From assembly GCF_900115465.1 (NCBI RefSeq), contig NZ_FOWN01000017.1, positions 1 through 56,615 of the forward strand: a DNA stretch of 56,615 nucleotides. Reading direction: 5' to 3'. This stretch comes from Halolactibacillus alkaliphilus. Lineage in GTDB: Bacteria > Bacillota > Bacilli > Bacillales > Amphibacillaceae. The first letter of the stretch is position 1. Every line of letters begins with the position of its first letter. Shown here one piece after another: positions 1 to 9,398 of this stretch. Both the position numbers and the translations under genes were made by a program. The notes under the pieces are model-generated. The model ran no database searches and was not told the DNA's origin. It saw only the letters and a program-made list of their open reading frames with translations.

Positions 1-2
1 TT

Positions 3-161
3 GAAGGCATTAATAATAAAATCAAAGTCTTAAATCGGGTGGCTTATGGTTATCGTAATTTCAAAAACTATAAGAACCGTATTCTTTTACATTTTGCGTA
101 CAAACCAGTTGAACCACAGAAGAAAAAACCACAAAATAAAACACATGTTTCAGCTGCATAA
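3..161 (+). CDS. ISL3-family transposase, C-terminal end (partial)
   Basis: The reading frame is open from the window edge to a TAA and gives the last 52 residues. It contains KVLNRVAYGYRNFKNYKNRI, the typical C-terminal signature of ISL3-family (DDE) transposases. The tail is Lys/Gln/Pro-rich and degenerate, as is usual past the catalytic domain. The gene starts outside the window, so whether the transposase is intact cannot be judged. It is followed directly by a hairpin and an ISL3-like terminal inverted repeat, so this is the right end of an insertion sequence. It points towards argS, which lies convergently. Confidence 0.85.
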   Translation, partial: EGINNKIKVLNRVAYGYRNFKNYKNRILLHFAYKPVEPQKKKPQNKTHVSAA

Positions 162-179
162 AAAGAGCTGAAACATGTG
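130..179 (-). terminator. Hairpin in the ISL3 element, probable terminator for argS readthrough
   Basis: Two 14-base arms (142-155 and 166-179) are perfectly complementary. On the minus strand the stem is followed by TTTTATTTTG, a usable U-tract. argS ends at 254 on that strand and has no closer terminator. The 5' arm overlaps the last codons of the transposase, which may also protect the element from outside transcription. The terminator role is inferred. Confidence 0.55.
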
Positions 180-212
180 AAATATAAGCTCGAAATTATT
201 GGTTAAAAATTC

Positions 213-238
213 TCAACAACACCATTTGACAAAGAACC
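213..238. mobile_element. Right terminal inverted repeat of the ISL3-family element
   Basis: Read inward from 238 on the minus strand the end is GGTTCTTTGTCAAATGGTGT, the usual start of ISL3-family terminal repeats. It places the element boundary at about 238, only 15 bases from the argS stop codon. The other end lies outside the window, so a target duplication cannot be checked. Confidence 0.75.
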
Positions 239-253
239 CTTTCTAATAGCCAC

Positions 254-1924
254 TTACATTTGCTCTGGCGCTTCTACTCCGATAATCGCTAGTGCATTCT
301 TAATCGTTGTACGAACAGCCGCCATTAAAGCTAAACGCGCCTCTGTCTTAGCTTTATTTGATTCATCTAATACTTTTTCTTGATTGTAATAGCTATGCAG
401 CAACTGCGCCAAATCAAACACGTAACTTGTCATCCGGTGTGGTGTACGATTAGCTGCTGCTTCAGCAATCACTTCTTCGAAGTCACCGATATGTTTCAAC
501 AAGTCCATCCCTTTTTCAGATTGAATTTCTTCCTCAACATGCGTCGTGTCCACAACAAAGCCTTTGTCCGCCGCTTGTTTTAATAATGTACAGATTCTCG
601 CATGTGCATACTGAACATAATAGACCGGGTTTTCGTTTGATTGAGACTTAGCTAAATCCATATCAAAATCTAAATGTGCATCACATGAGCGCATGACGAA
701 GAAATAGCGTACGGCATCAGTACCGACTTCTTCCATTAATTCACGTAACGTCACAGCTTTACCTGTACGTTTACTCATCTTCACTTTTTCACCATTTTCA
801 AACAGGCTCACCATTTGAATAATTTCAACTTCCAACGTATCCTTTGAATAACCTAATGCTTCAACGGCTGCTTTCATCCGTGGAATATACCCATGGTGGT
901 CAGCACCCCAAATATTGATTAATTTATCAAAGCCACGGTCCAGCTTGTTTTTATGATAACTAATATCTGGTGTTAAATACGTATAGCTGCCATCATTTTT
1001 AATCAGCACGCGGTCTTTATCATCACCAAAAGCCGTCGTTCTAAACCAAGTAGCCCCGTCTTCTTCGTATGTGTGTCCTTTTTCTTTAAGGAGGGCTAAC
1101 GTCGGTTCAATTTTACCCTCATCGTAAAGTGACGTTTCACTAAACCAATGATCAAATGTAACCCGGAAGTCTGCCAAGTCTTGTTCCAACTTTTTAAGTT
1201 CAAATCTTAATCCATAGTCTCTAAAGAACTTTAGACGCTCATCACGCGCCATAGACACAAACTTATCCCCATAAGCCTCTTTTAGCTCATCACCGATTGT
1301 TAAAATATCTTTCCCATGGTAACCGTCTTCTGGCATTGGAAAGTCTTCACCTAATGCTTGCATGTAACGCGCTTCGACAGACAGTGCCAAGTTGTTAATT
1401 TGATTACCCGCATCATTAATATAATATTCACGCTCAACATCGTAACCCGCCCAGTCCAGTAAGTGACAAAGTGAATCACCCACACTCGCACCACGCGCAT
1501 GACCTAAGTGTAAATCACCCGTCGGGTTAGCTGAGACAAACTCTACTTGAATTTTCTCGCCACCACCATGCGTCGAGCGACCGTAATTTTCTTTTTGATC
1601 TAGCACTTCTTTGATTACTTGCGTCAAGTAGCGATTATCCATAAAGAAATTAATAAAACCAGGTCCTGCGATATCAATCTTGGTCACACGTGCTTTTTCT
1701 TTATTTAAATGTTCTACAATCGCTTCTGCGATTTGACGAGGCGCTTTTTTTGCGACGCGTGCTAGCTGCATGGCCACATTCGTCGCATAATCGCCGTGAT
1801 CTTTTTCTTTCGGTTTTTCTAATACGACATCTGGTATCTGTTCCTCAGTCGCTAAACCCGACTCAATCACTGCTTGTTTAATTTCTTCTTTTAACGTCTG
1901 TTTAACTTGTTGACTTATACTCAT
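254..1924 (-). CDS. argS: Arginyl-tRNA synthetase
   Basis: Class I aminoacyl-tRNA synthetase that charges tRNA-Arg in the cytoplasm. The 556-residue length is normal for the family. The N-terminal Add1 domain fills about residues 1-90. The HIGH signature is HLGH at 139-142 after [11 protein letters not shown], and a KMSKR version of the KMSKS loop lies near residue 380. The DALR-type all-alpha anticodon-binding domain forms the last ~120 residues. The start codon overlaps the end of ywiB by four bases (ATGA), so the two are translationally coupled. The same ywiB-argS order occurs in Bacillus subtilis. Identification is firm. Confidence 0.97.
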   Translation of the reverse strand: MSISQQVKQTLKEEIKQAVIESGLATEEQIPDVVLEKPKEKDHGDYATNVAMQLARVAKKAPRQIAEAIVEHLNKEKARVTKIDIAGPGFINFFMDNRYLTQVIKEVLDQKENYGRSTHGGGEKIQVEFVSANPTGDLHLGHARGASVGDSLCHLLDWAGYDVEREYYINDAGNQINNLALSVEARYMQALGEDFPMPEDGYHGKDILTIGDELKEAYGDKFVSMARDERLKFFRDYGLRFELKKLEQDLADFRVTFDHWFSETSLYDEGKIEPTLALLKEKGHTYEEDGATWFRTTAFGDDKDRVLIKNDGSYTYLTPDISYHKNKLDRGFDKLINIWGADHHGYIPRMKAAVEALGYSKDTLEVEIIQMVSLFENGEKVKMSKRTGKAVTLRELMEEVGTDAVRYFFVMRSCDAHLDFDMDLAKSQSNENPVYYVQYAHARICTLLKQAADKGFVVDTTHVEEEIQSEKGMDLLKHIGDFEEVIAEAAANRTPHRMTSYVFDLAQLLHSYYNQEKVLDESNKAKTEARLALMAAVRTTIKNALAIIGVEAPEQM

Positions 1925-2361
1925 CCGTTCTTGTCCCCTTTTATATTTAGTTTTAATGTATGTGTCCGCTCGCCTGCTCCATTGATAACGGTACGATAAC
2001 GCATCTTAAGCGATAAATCTTGGTCCGTGTCGCTATAGATATAGTCAATCGCATCCGTATACGTCTCCATTCGAAAACGCATCAACGGGTGTTGATAGTG
2101 ACTCTCTGTCTTTTTGTTTTCGATAAACTGTTGTGACATATGGATCGCGCCAGTGCGTTTTAACGTCACTTTATCTTCACTCACCATGATCACCGTATCA
2201 ATCGACTCATTTTGATCGTTTGTTTCTGTGAACCTGATCATCCGCTTCATCCCGCTACCGATAACTTCACCTGTTACTTGTACCGTTTCTGTTTGAGTAT
2301 CGCCATCATCAGTAATGGTTGTATCAAGTCTCACATGAACTGCTTGTTTTGCCGTTGTCAT
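1921..2361 (-). CDS. ywiB: DUF1934 (YwiB-like) protein
   Basis: Small beta-barrel protein of the DUF1934/YwiB family, whose function is not established. It is rich in beta strands ([35 protein letters not shown]) with no signal peptide or membrane segment, so it is cytoplasmic. The open frame allows an ATG nine bases upstream at 2370. That codon overlaps the Shine-Dalgarno AAGGA, so the ATG at 2361, eight bases after it, is preferred. It is the first gene of a two-gene operon with argS and follows a well-formed promoter. Confidence 0.85.
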   Translation of the reverse strand: MTTAKQAVHVRLDTTITDDGDTQTETVQVTGEVIGSGMKRMIRFTETNDQNESIDTVIMVSEDKVTLKRTGAIHMSQQFIENKKTESHYQHPLMRFRMETYTDAIDYIYSDTDQDLSLKMRYRTVINGAGERTHTLKLNIKGDKNG

Positions 2362-2395
2362 AAAAGTCATCCTTCATAAATAATCAATAACCCTA

Positions 2396-2424
2396 AGTAT
2401 AAAAAGAGTTGGCGATAAACTCAA
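2396..2424 (-). promoter_or_regulatory. SigA-type promoter of ywiB-argS
   Basis: On the minus strand TTGAGT (2419-2424) and TATACT (2396-2401) are separated by exactly 17 bases. The predicted start of transcription is about 30 bases upstream of the ywiB ATG. No T-box-like leader fits in this space, so argS here is probably not tRNA-regulated. Confidence 0.65.
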
Positions 2425-2483
2425 GCAAAAAATCAAAACTTTACGCTTTTCCCCTCTATTTTGTCGTTACTTTTTCCAAAATA

Positions 2484-2520
2484 TAAAAAAACTACGTCAA
2501 TCATTAAAAAATTGACGTAG
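2484..2520 (-). terminator. Terminator of the PTS-transketolase operon
   Basis: A perfect 10-base stem (2492-2501 with 2511-2520, CTACGTCAAT) with a 9-base loop is followed on the minus strand by a run of seven T. It lies about 55 bases after the stop codon of the transketolase C-terminal subunit. Confidence 0.85.
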
Positions 2521-2575
2521 CGTTACTCTCATTCCTATTTTTTCTTTTTTCCACTGACTAAGAACGCCTGATATG

Positions 2576-3520
2576 TCATTCACTGCATAAATGTTTAACC
2601 GCTTTTACAATATCTATCTTTGTTAAGCCGTAGTCTTGTTTAAGCCAGTCAGCCGTACCCACTTGACCGAACTTTTCTCTAATGCCGATGCGGTACATTT
2701 TTGTTGGCTTTTTCTCAGCAAGTACTTCAGCAACTGCACTGCCTAATCCGCCAATCACGTTATGGTTTTCAGCTGTCACAATTGCTCCTGTCTCTGCGGC
2801 TTCCATAACTGCGTCTTCATCTATGGGTTTTATTTGATACATGTCAACAACAGATACGTCAATGTCTTGGGCGGCCAGTTCCTCTGCTGCAGCTAAAGCT
2901 TCTGCCACCATAATACCTGAGGCAAGAATAGCGGCATCTGTTCCTTTTCTTAAGGTTTTAGATCCTGTCTCAAATAGCTCTGAGGTATCATACAGTGTGA
3001 TTGCTTGCTTGCGAATCGTACGAATATACGTGAGGCCCGGTTGCTTATACCCTTGTTTTAGTAAAGCAGCAAGCATGGTCGCATCACTGGCCTCATACAC
3101 AGTCACCTCTGGGATAATGCGCATAAGCGATAGATCTTCAAAAGGCATATGCGTGCCACCATTGTGTTCTGCCGTAACACCAGCATCTGAACCTAAAATC
3201 ACCGCATCAAGTTTAGCATAGGCTAAAGATAAGAATACTTGATCATAGACACGTCGAGTGGCGAAGTTGGCAAATGTATGAATAAACGGTTTAAATCCCG
3301 CAACAGCTAAACCCGCTGCTGCTCCGATCATTTCAGCTTCCATAATACCTACGTTTACATAGCGATCCTTTAACTGATTTTTTATCTTTGTCGTCGTAAT
3401 TGCACTCGATAAATCTGCTTCAAGTACAACCACCTTAGGGTCAAGAGTCGCAAGTTCTAACAACGTATCGGCATATACTTGACGCATTTCTACGGTATCT
3501 TTTTCATTGTAGCGCTTCAT
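2576..3520 (-). CDS. Transketolase, C-terminal subunit
   Basis: Pyrimidine-binding plus C-terminal half of transketolase as a separate 314-residue chain. It must pair with the preceding gene product to form a thiamine-diphosphate enzyme that moves two-carbon units between sugar phosphates. The family glutamate that activates ThDP is in VGIMEAEMIGAAAGLA (near residue 62). HTFANFATRRVYDQV and GVTAEHNGGTHMPFED are further family blocks, and the regulatory domain starts near residue 195. The ATG overlaps the stop of the N-terminal subunit gene by four bases. The position behind an ascorbate-type PTS suggests a catabolic copy, not the housekeeping tkt. Confidence 0.93.
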   Translation of the reverse strand: MKRYNEKDTVEMRQVYADTLLELATLDPKVVVLEADLSSAITTTKIKNQLKDRYVNVGIMEAEMIGAAAGLAVAGFKPFIHTFANFATRRVYDQVFLSLAYAKLDAVILGSDAGVTAEHNGGTHMPFEDLSLMRIIPEVTVYEASDATMLAALLKQGYKQPGLTYIRTIRKQAITLYDTSELFETGSKTLRKGTDAAILASGIMVAEALAAAEELAAQDIDVSVVDMYQIKPIDEDAVMEAAETGAIVTAENHNVIGGLGSAVAEVLAEKKPTKMYRIGIREKFGQVGTADWLKQDYGLTKIDIVKAVKHLCSE

Positions 3521-4365
3521 GTCGACACCCCAATTCGTTCACCTAAAGCTTCACATTCACGCATAATTTTCTTCGTTGTCTCTTCATCTGGACGTAAATG
3601 GTGATTGTTCGACATCGCTTCGATTACGTGTACACCTTGCCCTTTTATCGTATCAAGCACAATGACCGTTGGTTTTCCTTTATTCTTTTTGCCCCATTCA
3701 ATCGCTTGGTCAATCGCCTCCGTTGACTTTCCATCAACACGCTTACTATAACAACCAAAGCTTTTAAACTTCTCAACATAGTCATGTGGTTCACTAATAT
3801 CTTTTGTCGGTCCGTCTAATTGCATTTTGTTATCATCAACAAAAACCATTAAGTGATCGAGCTTGTTATGAGAGGCCATTTGAACAGCCTCCCATACTTG
3901 CCCTTCATTTAATTCACCATCGCCCACAATCACATATGTCCAGTTATCACGACGGGCTAGGCGGTTTCCTAAAGCGATGCCTGTTGCCGCCGAAATACCT
4001 TGACCGAGTGAGCCGGTCGTCATATCGACACCAGGTGTCAAGTTTCTATCGGGATGCGAAGGTAGACGGGTATTATTTTGATTCAGTGTCTGTAACCACT
4101 CTTTTGCAATAAAACCTCGAAGGAACAGTGTGGCATATAATGCTGGTCCTGCGTGCCCTTTAGATAAGACAAAATAGTCACGTTCAGGGTCGGTCTTATT
4201 CTCTGGCGTACTATTAAGGTGTTTACCATACAATACAGCGAGCGTTTCAACGACAGACAAGCTGCCACCATAATGGCCAAACCCCATTGTAACAAACTGT
4301 TTGAGCGTATAATAACGAATTTCTTGTGCAAACAGCGAAAGATCCTTTACTTGATGAACCGCCAT
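3517..4365 (-). CDS. Transketolase, N-terminal subunit
   Basis: 282-residue ThDP diphosphate-binding half of a split transketolase. The GDG...N cofactor motif is GDGELNEGQVWEA (near residue 149). Early family blocks are MGFGHYGGSLS and LSKGHAGPALYATL, and H100-region SHPDRNLTPGVDM follows. It is coupled to the C-terminal subunit by an ATGA overlap and lies 31 bases after the EIIC gene. Split transketolases next to ascorbate-type PTS genes are common in Firmicutes. The substrate is probably a pentulose phosphate made from the imported sugar. Confidence 0.93.
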   Translation of the reverse strand: MAVHQVKDLSLFAQEIRYYTLKQFVTMGFGHYGGSLSVVETLAVLYGKHLNSTPENKTDPERDYFVLSKGHAGPALYATLFLRGFIAKEWLQTLNQNNTRLPSHPDRNLTPGVDMTTGSLGQGISAATGIALGNRLARRDNWTYVIVGDGELNEGQVWEAVQMASHNKLDHLMVFVDDNKMQLDGPTKDISEPHDYVEKFKSFGCYSKRVDGKSTEAIDQAIEWGKKNKGKPTVIVLDTIKGQGVHVIEAMSNNHHLRPDEETTKKIMRECEALGERIGVST

Positions 4366-4396
4366 GACTCTCCATCATCCTTTCACAAATACGTGC

Positions 4397-5752
4397 CTAT
4401 ACAGCTTGCTTTTTGTCTTTTGTCATCACAGTTGCTACAACCATTGAAACAAGTACGACAACAATACCGATAATCACCGCAAGTTTACCACCGCTATTAC
4501 CTAATAAGCCGAGGAATAGACCTGAAAGTGCAAAGTCAGCATCTGAGAATGTCGTTCCGGCAAAGCCTAAGTCTCCAAGGACGGGCAATAAGAAGACAGG
4601 CAAGAAACTGATGACGATCCCGTTCACAAATGAACCGAGAATACTTCCTCTAATCCCACCAGATGCATTGCCCATTACGCCCGCTGTAGCCCCTACGAAG
4701 AAGTGTGGCACCACACCAGGTAAAATAATGACACCACCCGTAAAGACCATCACAATCATACTGACAATCCCACCGACAAAGCTTGCAAAGAAGCCAATTA
4801 AGACAGCGTTTGGTGCATACGTGAAAACAATTGGACAGTCAAGTGCTGGCTTAGCGTTAGGGACAAGTTTTTGTGAGATCCCTTTAAATGCTGGAACAAT
4901 TTCTGCCAAGATAAGGCGTACACCCGCTAAGATAATAAATACACCCGCTGCGAATGTACCCGCTTGTTGTGCGGCATACATAATGTGGTTCACCCCACCA
5001 CTGTAGTTCTCAGTCACAAAAGCACTACCAGCAAAGAGCGCTACAATAATGTAGATGACCGCCATCGTTAAGGCAATACTTACTGTTGAATCACGTAAGA
5101 AACCAAGACCTTTTGGAAATTTAATATCTTCTGTTGATTTAGATTTATTACCAAATTTGCTTCCAATCCACCCACTAAGTGCATAGGTCGCCGCACTAAA
5201 GTGACCGAGTGCAATTTGATCTTTCCCTGTTAATTGACGCATAAACGGCTGAACAATGGCAGGAGAAATTGTCATAATAATACCTAACATAAGCCCACCT
5301 AGTAGAAGTAATAACCACGTATCAAAACCAACTACAGCCAGGATGACCGCAATCATCGCTGCCATATAAAGCGTATGATGACCCGTTAAGAAAATATACT
5401 TAAACTTGGTAACACGCGCAATCAAAATATTAAAGACCATCCCAAGCAACATAATGATCGCTGTTGTCGTACCATAATCATTTAAGGCGACAGCAACAAT
5501 CGCTTCATTATTAGGGACAACCCCTTGCATATTAAACGCCTCTTGGAACATACCGCCAAAAGGTTCTAGCGCTTGTACAACAGCACCTGCCCCGGTTGTT
5601 AAAACGATAAAACCTACAAATGTTTTAACACCGCCTTTGACTACATCAGATGTGTTCTTTTTTTGTAAGAGAAGTCCTAATATAGCGATTAAAGCAACTA
5701 AGAGTGCGGGATTACTAGCAATATCAATAATGACTTGTAAAAAATTATTCAT
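4397..5752 (-). CDS. PTS EIIC, ascorbate/UlaA (SgaT) family
   Basis: Integral membrane permease of the L-ascorbate-type phosphotransferase system, 451 residues, close to the usual ~460. Several hydrophobic segments alternate with short loops. The family blocks VVPHFFVGATAGVMGNASGG and LDCPIVFTYAPNAVLIGFF are present. It has a clear Shine-Dalgarno AAGGAG ahead of the ATG and lies 27 bases downstream of its EIIB gene. UlaA-family EIICs often carry substrates other than ascorbate. No ascorbate-degrading genes (ulaD, ulaE, ulaF, ulaG) are present here, so the sugar is unknown. Confidence 0.9.
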   Translation of the reverse strand: MNNFLQVIIDIASNPALLVALIAILGLLLQKKNTSDVVKGGVKTFVGFIVLTTGAGAVVQALEPFGGMFQEAFNMQGVVPNNEAIVAVALNDYGTTTAIIMLLGMVFNILIARVTKFKYIFLTGHHTLYMAAMIAVILAVVGFDTWLLLLLGGLMLGIIMTISPAIVQPFMRQLTGKDQIALGHFSAATYALSGWIGSKFGNKSKSTEDIKFPKGLGFLRDSTVSIALTMAVIYIIVALFAGSAFVTENYSGGVNHIMYAAQQAGTFAAGVFIILAGVRLILAEIVPAFKGISQKLVPNAKPALDCPIVFTYAPNAVLIGFFASFVGGIVSMIVMVFTGGVIILPGVVPHFFVGATAGVMGNASGGIRGSILGSFVNGIVISFLPVFLLPVLGDLGFAGTTFSDADFALSGLFLGLLGNSGGKLAVIIGIVVVLVSMVVATVMTKDKKQAV

Positions 5753-5779
5753 CGTATTTTGCTCCTTCTCGTTTTAGAC

Positions 5780-6070
5780 TTAAATTAACCCTTTTTCTTC
5801 TGCTAGAGCGGTAACTTTTTCTTTTAACTCGTCCATATCGATAATGCTGTTTAAAATACGCACATCACCTAAATGACTCGCTGCTTCTTCTAAATCGGCC
5901 GCAACAAACCATACATCCGCTGCATCTGGTGAAACAGACCCCATATCGTAGTGCTCGACTTCAACGTCTGATGGGTTTACACCAATTTCATTTAAAATTT
6001 GTTCAATGTTCATTTGAACCATAAAGCTTGATCCTAATCCTGAACCACATGCTGTTCCTATTTTTAACAT
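5780..6070 (-). CDS. PTS EIIB, ascorbate/SgaB type
   Basis: 96-residue cytoplasmic phosphocarrier. The active cysteine is in the P-loop-like motif IGTACGSGLGSS near the N terminus, as in lactose/ascorbate-type EIIB. A GTG three codons upstream is open, but AAGGAGGTG lies seven bases ahead of the ATG at 6070, so that start is used. The gene begins one base after the regulator's stop codon. It relays phosphate from the EIIA domain, here apparently the one fused to the regulator, to the sugar on EIIC. Confidence 0.9.
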   Translation of the reverse strand: MLKIGTACGSGLGSSFMVQMNIEQILNEIGVNPSDVEVEHYDMGSVSPDAADVWFVAADLEEAASHLGDVRILNSIIDMDELKEKVTALAEEKGLI

Positions 6071-6071
6071 G

Positions 6072-8111
6072 TTATTCACCTCCTTCTTGGATTAATTCAA
6101 GAACATCTTCAGGGCTTTTTGCTTGTTTAAGTGCGGTTAATCTATCTTTGTCCCTCAAGATTTCTGTTAACTGTGAAAGTGCTTTTAAATGGGTTTCGTT
6201 ATCGATGGCCGCTAGGGTGACAAGCAGTTGAATCGGGTGCTTCTCATCATCGAGTAAATACACAGGTTCGTTCAATACGAGTAAACTCATACCCAATTCT
6301 TTTACACCGTCTTCTGGGCGGGCATGCGGTATAGCCACACCTTGTCCTAAGTCAATGTACGCCCCGTATGTTTCAAGTTTTTTAAAGATGGCCTCTACAT
6401 ATTCTGGCCCAATATTTTTGTGTTCAAGGAGTGGCTGGCAAGAGCGGTCAATGGCTTCCTTCCATCCTGTAATCGCCTTGTCTTTTTCTACTTGGATATA
6501 ATTTTTTGTAAGTAAATCTGTTAACATGGGTAAATCATCACCTTTCTCACTTTCTTGTGAAATCATTGTATGGAGTAATTCGCGATGTAGCTTTTTCTCA
6601 TCATGAATCGTCGCGTACTTCCTAATCGTCTTTAATAAGTCGTCAATATTAGGGACCATATAGTTTTCAATCATAAAGTCCTTTATCACACGCTGTGCTA
6701 AGCGGTTTTTTGCTAATGAGCTCATGATTGGTTTAACAATATACAGCGGTTTGTCTGCTTTGACATAGACTGTTGAAAAGATCATGTCGTAATCCTCTTT
6801 TGCGACTAAACGTAAATCATCAACCGAGTGCTTTTGTAAAAATGAAAAGTCAGGGAACAATTGGTTTAGTTCTGTTTTAAGAATCAACGATGAGCTAATC
6901 CCATTCGGACATATAATGAGAGCGCGGTATTGTTTCTTCTCATGTAATTGCGATTCCAGTTGTCCGCCAAAGTGAATCACGAAGTAAGCAATTTCATCAT
7001 CTGAGATGGGCTGAGAGACTACTTCTCTTAATGGGTCTAAGGCGCGGTTAACAATATGAAATAGTTCTTCATTTTCCTCTTTGATAACCTCTGTTAAATC
7101 ATTTCGAAACGGCCAATCAAACGTTAACCGGTAATACGCTGGAACAAGATGTGTGTAAAGCGACGTAATCAGTTGATCTTTTGATTGAAACGACACGAGC
7201 GAGAGCGCTTCCATCGTATCAACGACACGTTTTGTCGTATCATATAAATCATCACACCCTTGCACATCGCCCTCAATAATACTTAACAACAAACTACTGA
7301 GCACATAAACTTCCGAATCATTATTTAATGTGCCAATCTGTTGACTTAATATATCAAAGGAGTATTGATAAACAGCCATCTCTTTCGATATATGTGCTTT
7401 ATAAGGCTGTAGATTCACCTTTAGTGGGCGATTTCTTATCCGAATAAATGCGATCAAGTACGCAATCTCAATCATCCTGCTTTCCACCATTGAAATGTTG
7501 CGCTTTTTTGCTTGTTGTTTCATTAAGCGAACAACCGTTTTAATATCAGGTGTTTCGTCCCAATACGTCGTGACATAATTCAGTAGCCATTTACCGTTGG
7601 TCTGCCCAATCATTTTTGTCATTAAATCAAACGCCATTTTACGTTTATTTAATTCGGTTCCCTCAAGATGGTAGCCGTCTTTACGTGTATAAGAAAACTT
7701 AATTTTAAATACATCACATGCATCACGCACTTTTTTAATGTCCGAGAGGACAGTGTTTTTACTGACTTGAAGGATCTCTTGATAATGAAAATTTGATAGT
7801 TCCGTCTTACGGATAAATGCAATCAAGTAAATTAACTGTTGGCGCTCCTGTTCACTAAAAACAATTTGTAAGTGCTTATACAGTTGACCAATGAATTTTG
7901 TTTCCTCTTGTAAATCAGGTGGAACAAAATAGTGATCGTCATTTAGTTCAATCAGTGGAAAGTTATGCTTTCTTAAATAGTTATTGAGTTGATGTATTTG
8001 TCGTTCGACTTCACTCCTCTCAATTTCAATTAAATTTGCTAATTCGGTTAAGGTGAATTGAGGCATCTCAATCAACTTCCCGAAAAGAACAAGTAAGTGA
8101 TTATCAATCAT
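6072..8111 (-). CDS. BglG/LicR-type transcriptional regulator with PRDs, EIIB-like and EIIA domains
   Basis: Multi-domain regulator of 679 residues. The order is N-terminal winged HTH (about 1-160), two PTS regulation domains (about 180-390), an EIIB-like domain (about 395-485, ICPNGISSSLILKTEL) and a mannitol/fructose-type EIIA domain (about 535-679). The EIIA phospho-His motif is VAIPHARPEDGV. The frame extends eight codons upstream, but AAGGAGGAAGG lies just ahead of the ATG at 8111, which fixes the start. It is the first gene of the operon with EIIB, EIIC and transketolase. No separate EIIA gene exists in the operon, so this domain may serve both transport and regulation. Confidence 0.88.
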   Translation of the reverse strand: MIDNHLLVLFGKLIEMPQFTLTELANLIEIERSEVERQIHQLNNYLRKHNFPLIELNDDHYFVPPDLQEETKFIGQLYKHLQIVFSEQERQQLIYLIAFIRKTELSNFHYQEILQVSKNTVLSDIKKVRDACDVFKIKFSYTRKDGYHLEGTELNKRKMAFDLMTKMIGQTNGKWLLNYVTTYWDETPDIKTVVRLMKQQAKKRNISMVESRMIEIAYLIAFIRIRNRPLKVNLQPYKAHISKEMAVYQYSFDILSQQIGTLNNDSEVYVLSSLLLSIIEGDVQGCDDLYDTTKRVVDTMEALSLVSFQSKDQLITSLYTHLVPAYYRLTFDWPFRNDLTEVIKEENEELFHIVNRALDPLREVVSQPISDDEIAYFVIHFGGQLESQLHEKKQYRALIICPNGISSSLILKTELNQLFPDFSFLQKHSVDDLRLVAKEDYDMIFSTVYVKADKPLYIVKPIMSSLAKNRLAQRVIKDFMIENYMVPNIDDLLKTIRKYATIHDEKKLHRELLHTMISQESEKGDDLPMLTDLLTKNYIQVEKDKAITGWKEAIDRSCQPLLEHKNIGPEYVEAIFKKLETYGAYIDLGQGVAIPHARPEDGVKELGMSLLVLNEPVYLLDDEKHPIQLLVTLAAIDNETHLKALSQLTEILRDKDRLTALKQAKSPEDVLELIQEGGE

Positions 8112-8139
8112 AGCCTTCCTCCTTGATTTCATCATATCA

Positions 8140-8155
8140 TGTAAGCGCTTTTACA
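8140..8155 (-). promoter_or_regulatory. cre-like site upstream of the ascorbate-type PTS operon
   Basis: TGTAAGCGCTTTTACA is a pseudo-palindrome that resembles the CcpA site. It matches TGWAARCGYTWNCW at all but one position and also has TGTAA/TTACA ends. It lies 29 bases before the regulator ATG, where a bound repressor would block the promoter or elongation. CcpA control is inferred. Confidence 0.6.
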
Positions 8156-8414
8156 ACTACAGTTGTTGAGCCCAATATCAGCAGCTTCCACTTGGGTTTC
8201 ATTGTGCTAAACTGGCGTTTAAAATCTTTAAATTGAAGACATATCTCTATCTTCTAACCGTTATCTTTAACGAACAGCGGTCACTTTTATGCGACGCGTT
8301 ACTTTGCTATTCCCCTTTTTATCAAAAAAATCCCTTTTCTTTTAATTTTGCAAAACGGCCTCCGTTCATGTTCACAATGACGTCATAAACAAACATGAAC
8401 ATAACTTTGCATAT
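8156..8414. other. Intergenic region between the PTS operon and speB
   Basis: About 260 bases with no gene. It must hold the promoter of the minus-strand PTS operon, but I see no convincing -35/-10 pair apart from a TATGAT-like box between the cre-like site and the start codon. No RNA structure was recognised. Confidence 0.5.
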
Positions 8415-8463
8415 AAACAAAAAACCACCAAACTTAGGTTAAAAACACCCTAAGTTTGGTGGT
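8415..8463 (-). terminator. Terminator of speE-speB
   Basis: A perfect 15-base stem (8424-8438 with 8449-8463, ACCACCAAACTTAGG) is followed on the minus strand by TTTTTTGTTT. It lies about 50 bases after the speB stop codon. Confidence 0.9.
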
Positions 8464-8509
8464 TGACTTAGCATTATTTTATCTATTTTTCATTAAGGCT
8501 TTCAGCTTC

Positions 8510-9382
8510 TTACTTTACAAAGCCAAGTAACATCTCACGAATAAACTTACTTGCCGCAATCGCAGTTTGGTCACTGTTATCATAAGGTGGGGCGACTTCT
8601 ACTAAATCACAACCTACAACATTTACATCGCTAGCTGAAATGGCATGAATCGCATCAAGTAGCTCTTTTGAGGTGATTCCCCCTACTTCTTGAGTGCCGG
8701 TTCCTGGTGCACTCGCTGGGTCTAGAACATCGATATCGATTGTAACGTAGACGTTTTTACCCGATAAGTCTGGCAGCACGGTTTTAAGTGGCGCTAGTAC
8801 ATCATATTTAAACAAATGCATGCCACTTTTTTTAGCATAGTCAAACTCTTCTTTCATTCCGCTACGAATCCCAAATGAATAGACGTTTTCTGGTCCAATT
8901 AATTCACAGATCTTTTTAACTGGTGTTGAGTGAGAGTAGACCTCACCTTCATAGTGATCACGCAAATCTGTATGCGCATCAATATGAATCAAGGTCACAT
9001 CGCTTAGCGCTTCATATACCGCTTCAACGACTGGGAGGGTTACCAAATGCTCCCCGCCCATACCAAAAGGCATTTTACCATCTTTCAGTAACGTTTTAAT
9101 ATAATCTTTAATCATCTGGAGACTTTTTTCTGGGTTACCGAAAGGTAACGGAATATCTCCTGCATCAAACACATGGATATCCGTTAATTCTCTATCAAGA
9201 TAAGGACTATATTCTTCTAGACCTATCGATACTTCACGGATTCGGTTTGGGCCAAACCGTGAACCCGGACGAAAACTTACCGTCCAGTCCATCGGCATGC
9301 CATATAAGACAACGTCCGCTGTCTTATAGTCACTTTGACTAGCAATAAACACTTTACCTGAATAAGCTTCATCAAATCGCAT
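8510..9382 (-). CDS. speB: Agmatinase
   Basis: Manganese-dependent ureohydrolase that cuts agmatine to putrescine and urea in polyamine synthesis. Metal ligands are visible in GMGGEHLVTLP, HIDAHTDLRD and TIDIDVLDPASAPGTGT. Starting at ATG 9382 gives 290 residues, the same length as Bacillus subtilis SpeB, and begins MRFDEAYSGKVFI as that protein does. A GTG three codons upstream overlaps the Shine-Dalgarno AGGTG and is less likely. It follows speE by 16 bases in the conserved speE-speB operon. Confidence 0.96.
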   Translation of the reverse strand: MRFDEAYSGKVFIASQSDYKTADVVLYGMPMDWTVSFRPGSRFGPNRIREVSIGLEEYSPYLDRELTDIHVFDAGDIPLPFGNPEKSLQMIKDYIKTLLKDGKMPFGMGGEHLVTLPVVEAVYEALSDVTLIHIDAHTDLRDHYEGEVYSHSTPVKKICELIGPENVYSFGIRSGMKEEFDYAKKSGMHLFKYDVLAPLKTVLPDLSGKNVYVTIDIDVLDPASAPGTGTQEVGGITSKELLDAIHAISASDVNVVGCDLVEVAPPYDNSDQTAIAASKFIREMLLGFVK

Positions 9383-9398
9383 TCTTTTCACCTGTCCC

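Noticed and set aside
2841-3221. Plus-strand frame of 126 residues inside the transketolase gene
   Set aside because: Ala/Ser-rich antisense shadow; no start signal.
4413-5006. Plus-strand frame of 197 residues inside the UlaA-like gene
   Set aside because: Low-complexity Thr/Pro/Ile-rich product, the usual antisense shadow of a membrane protein gene.
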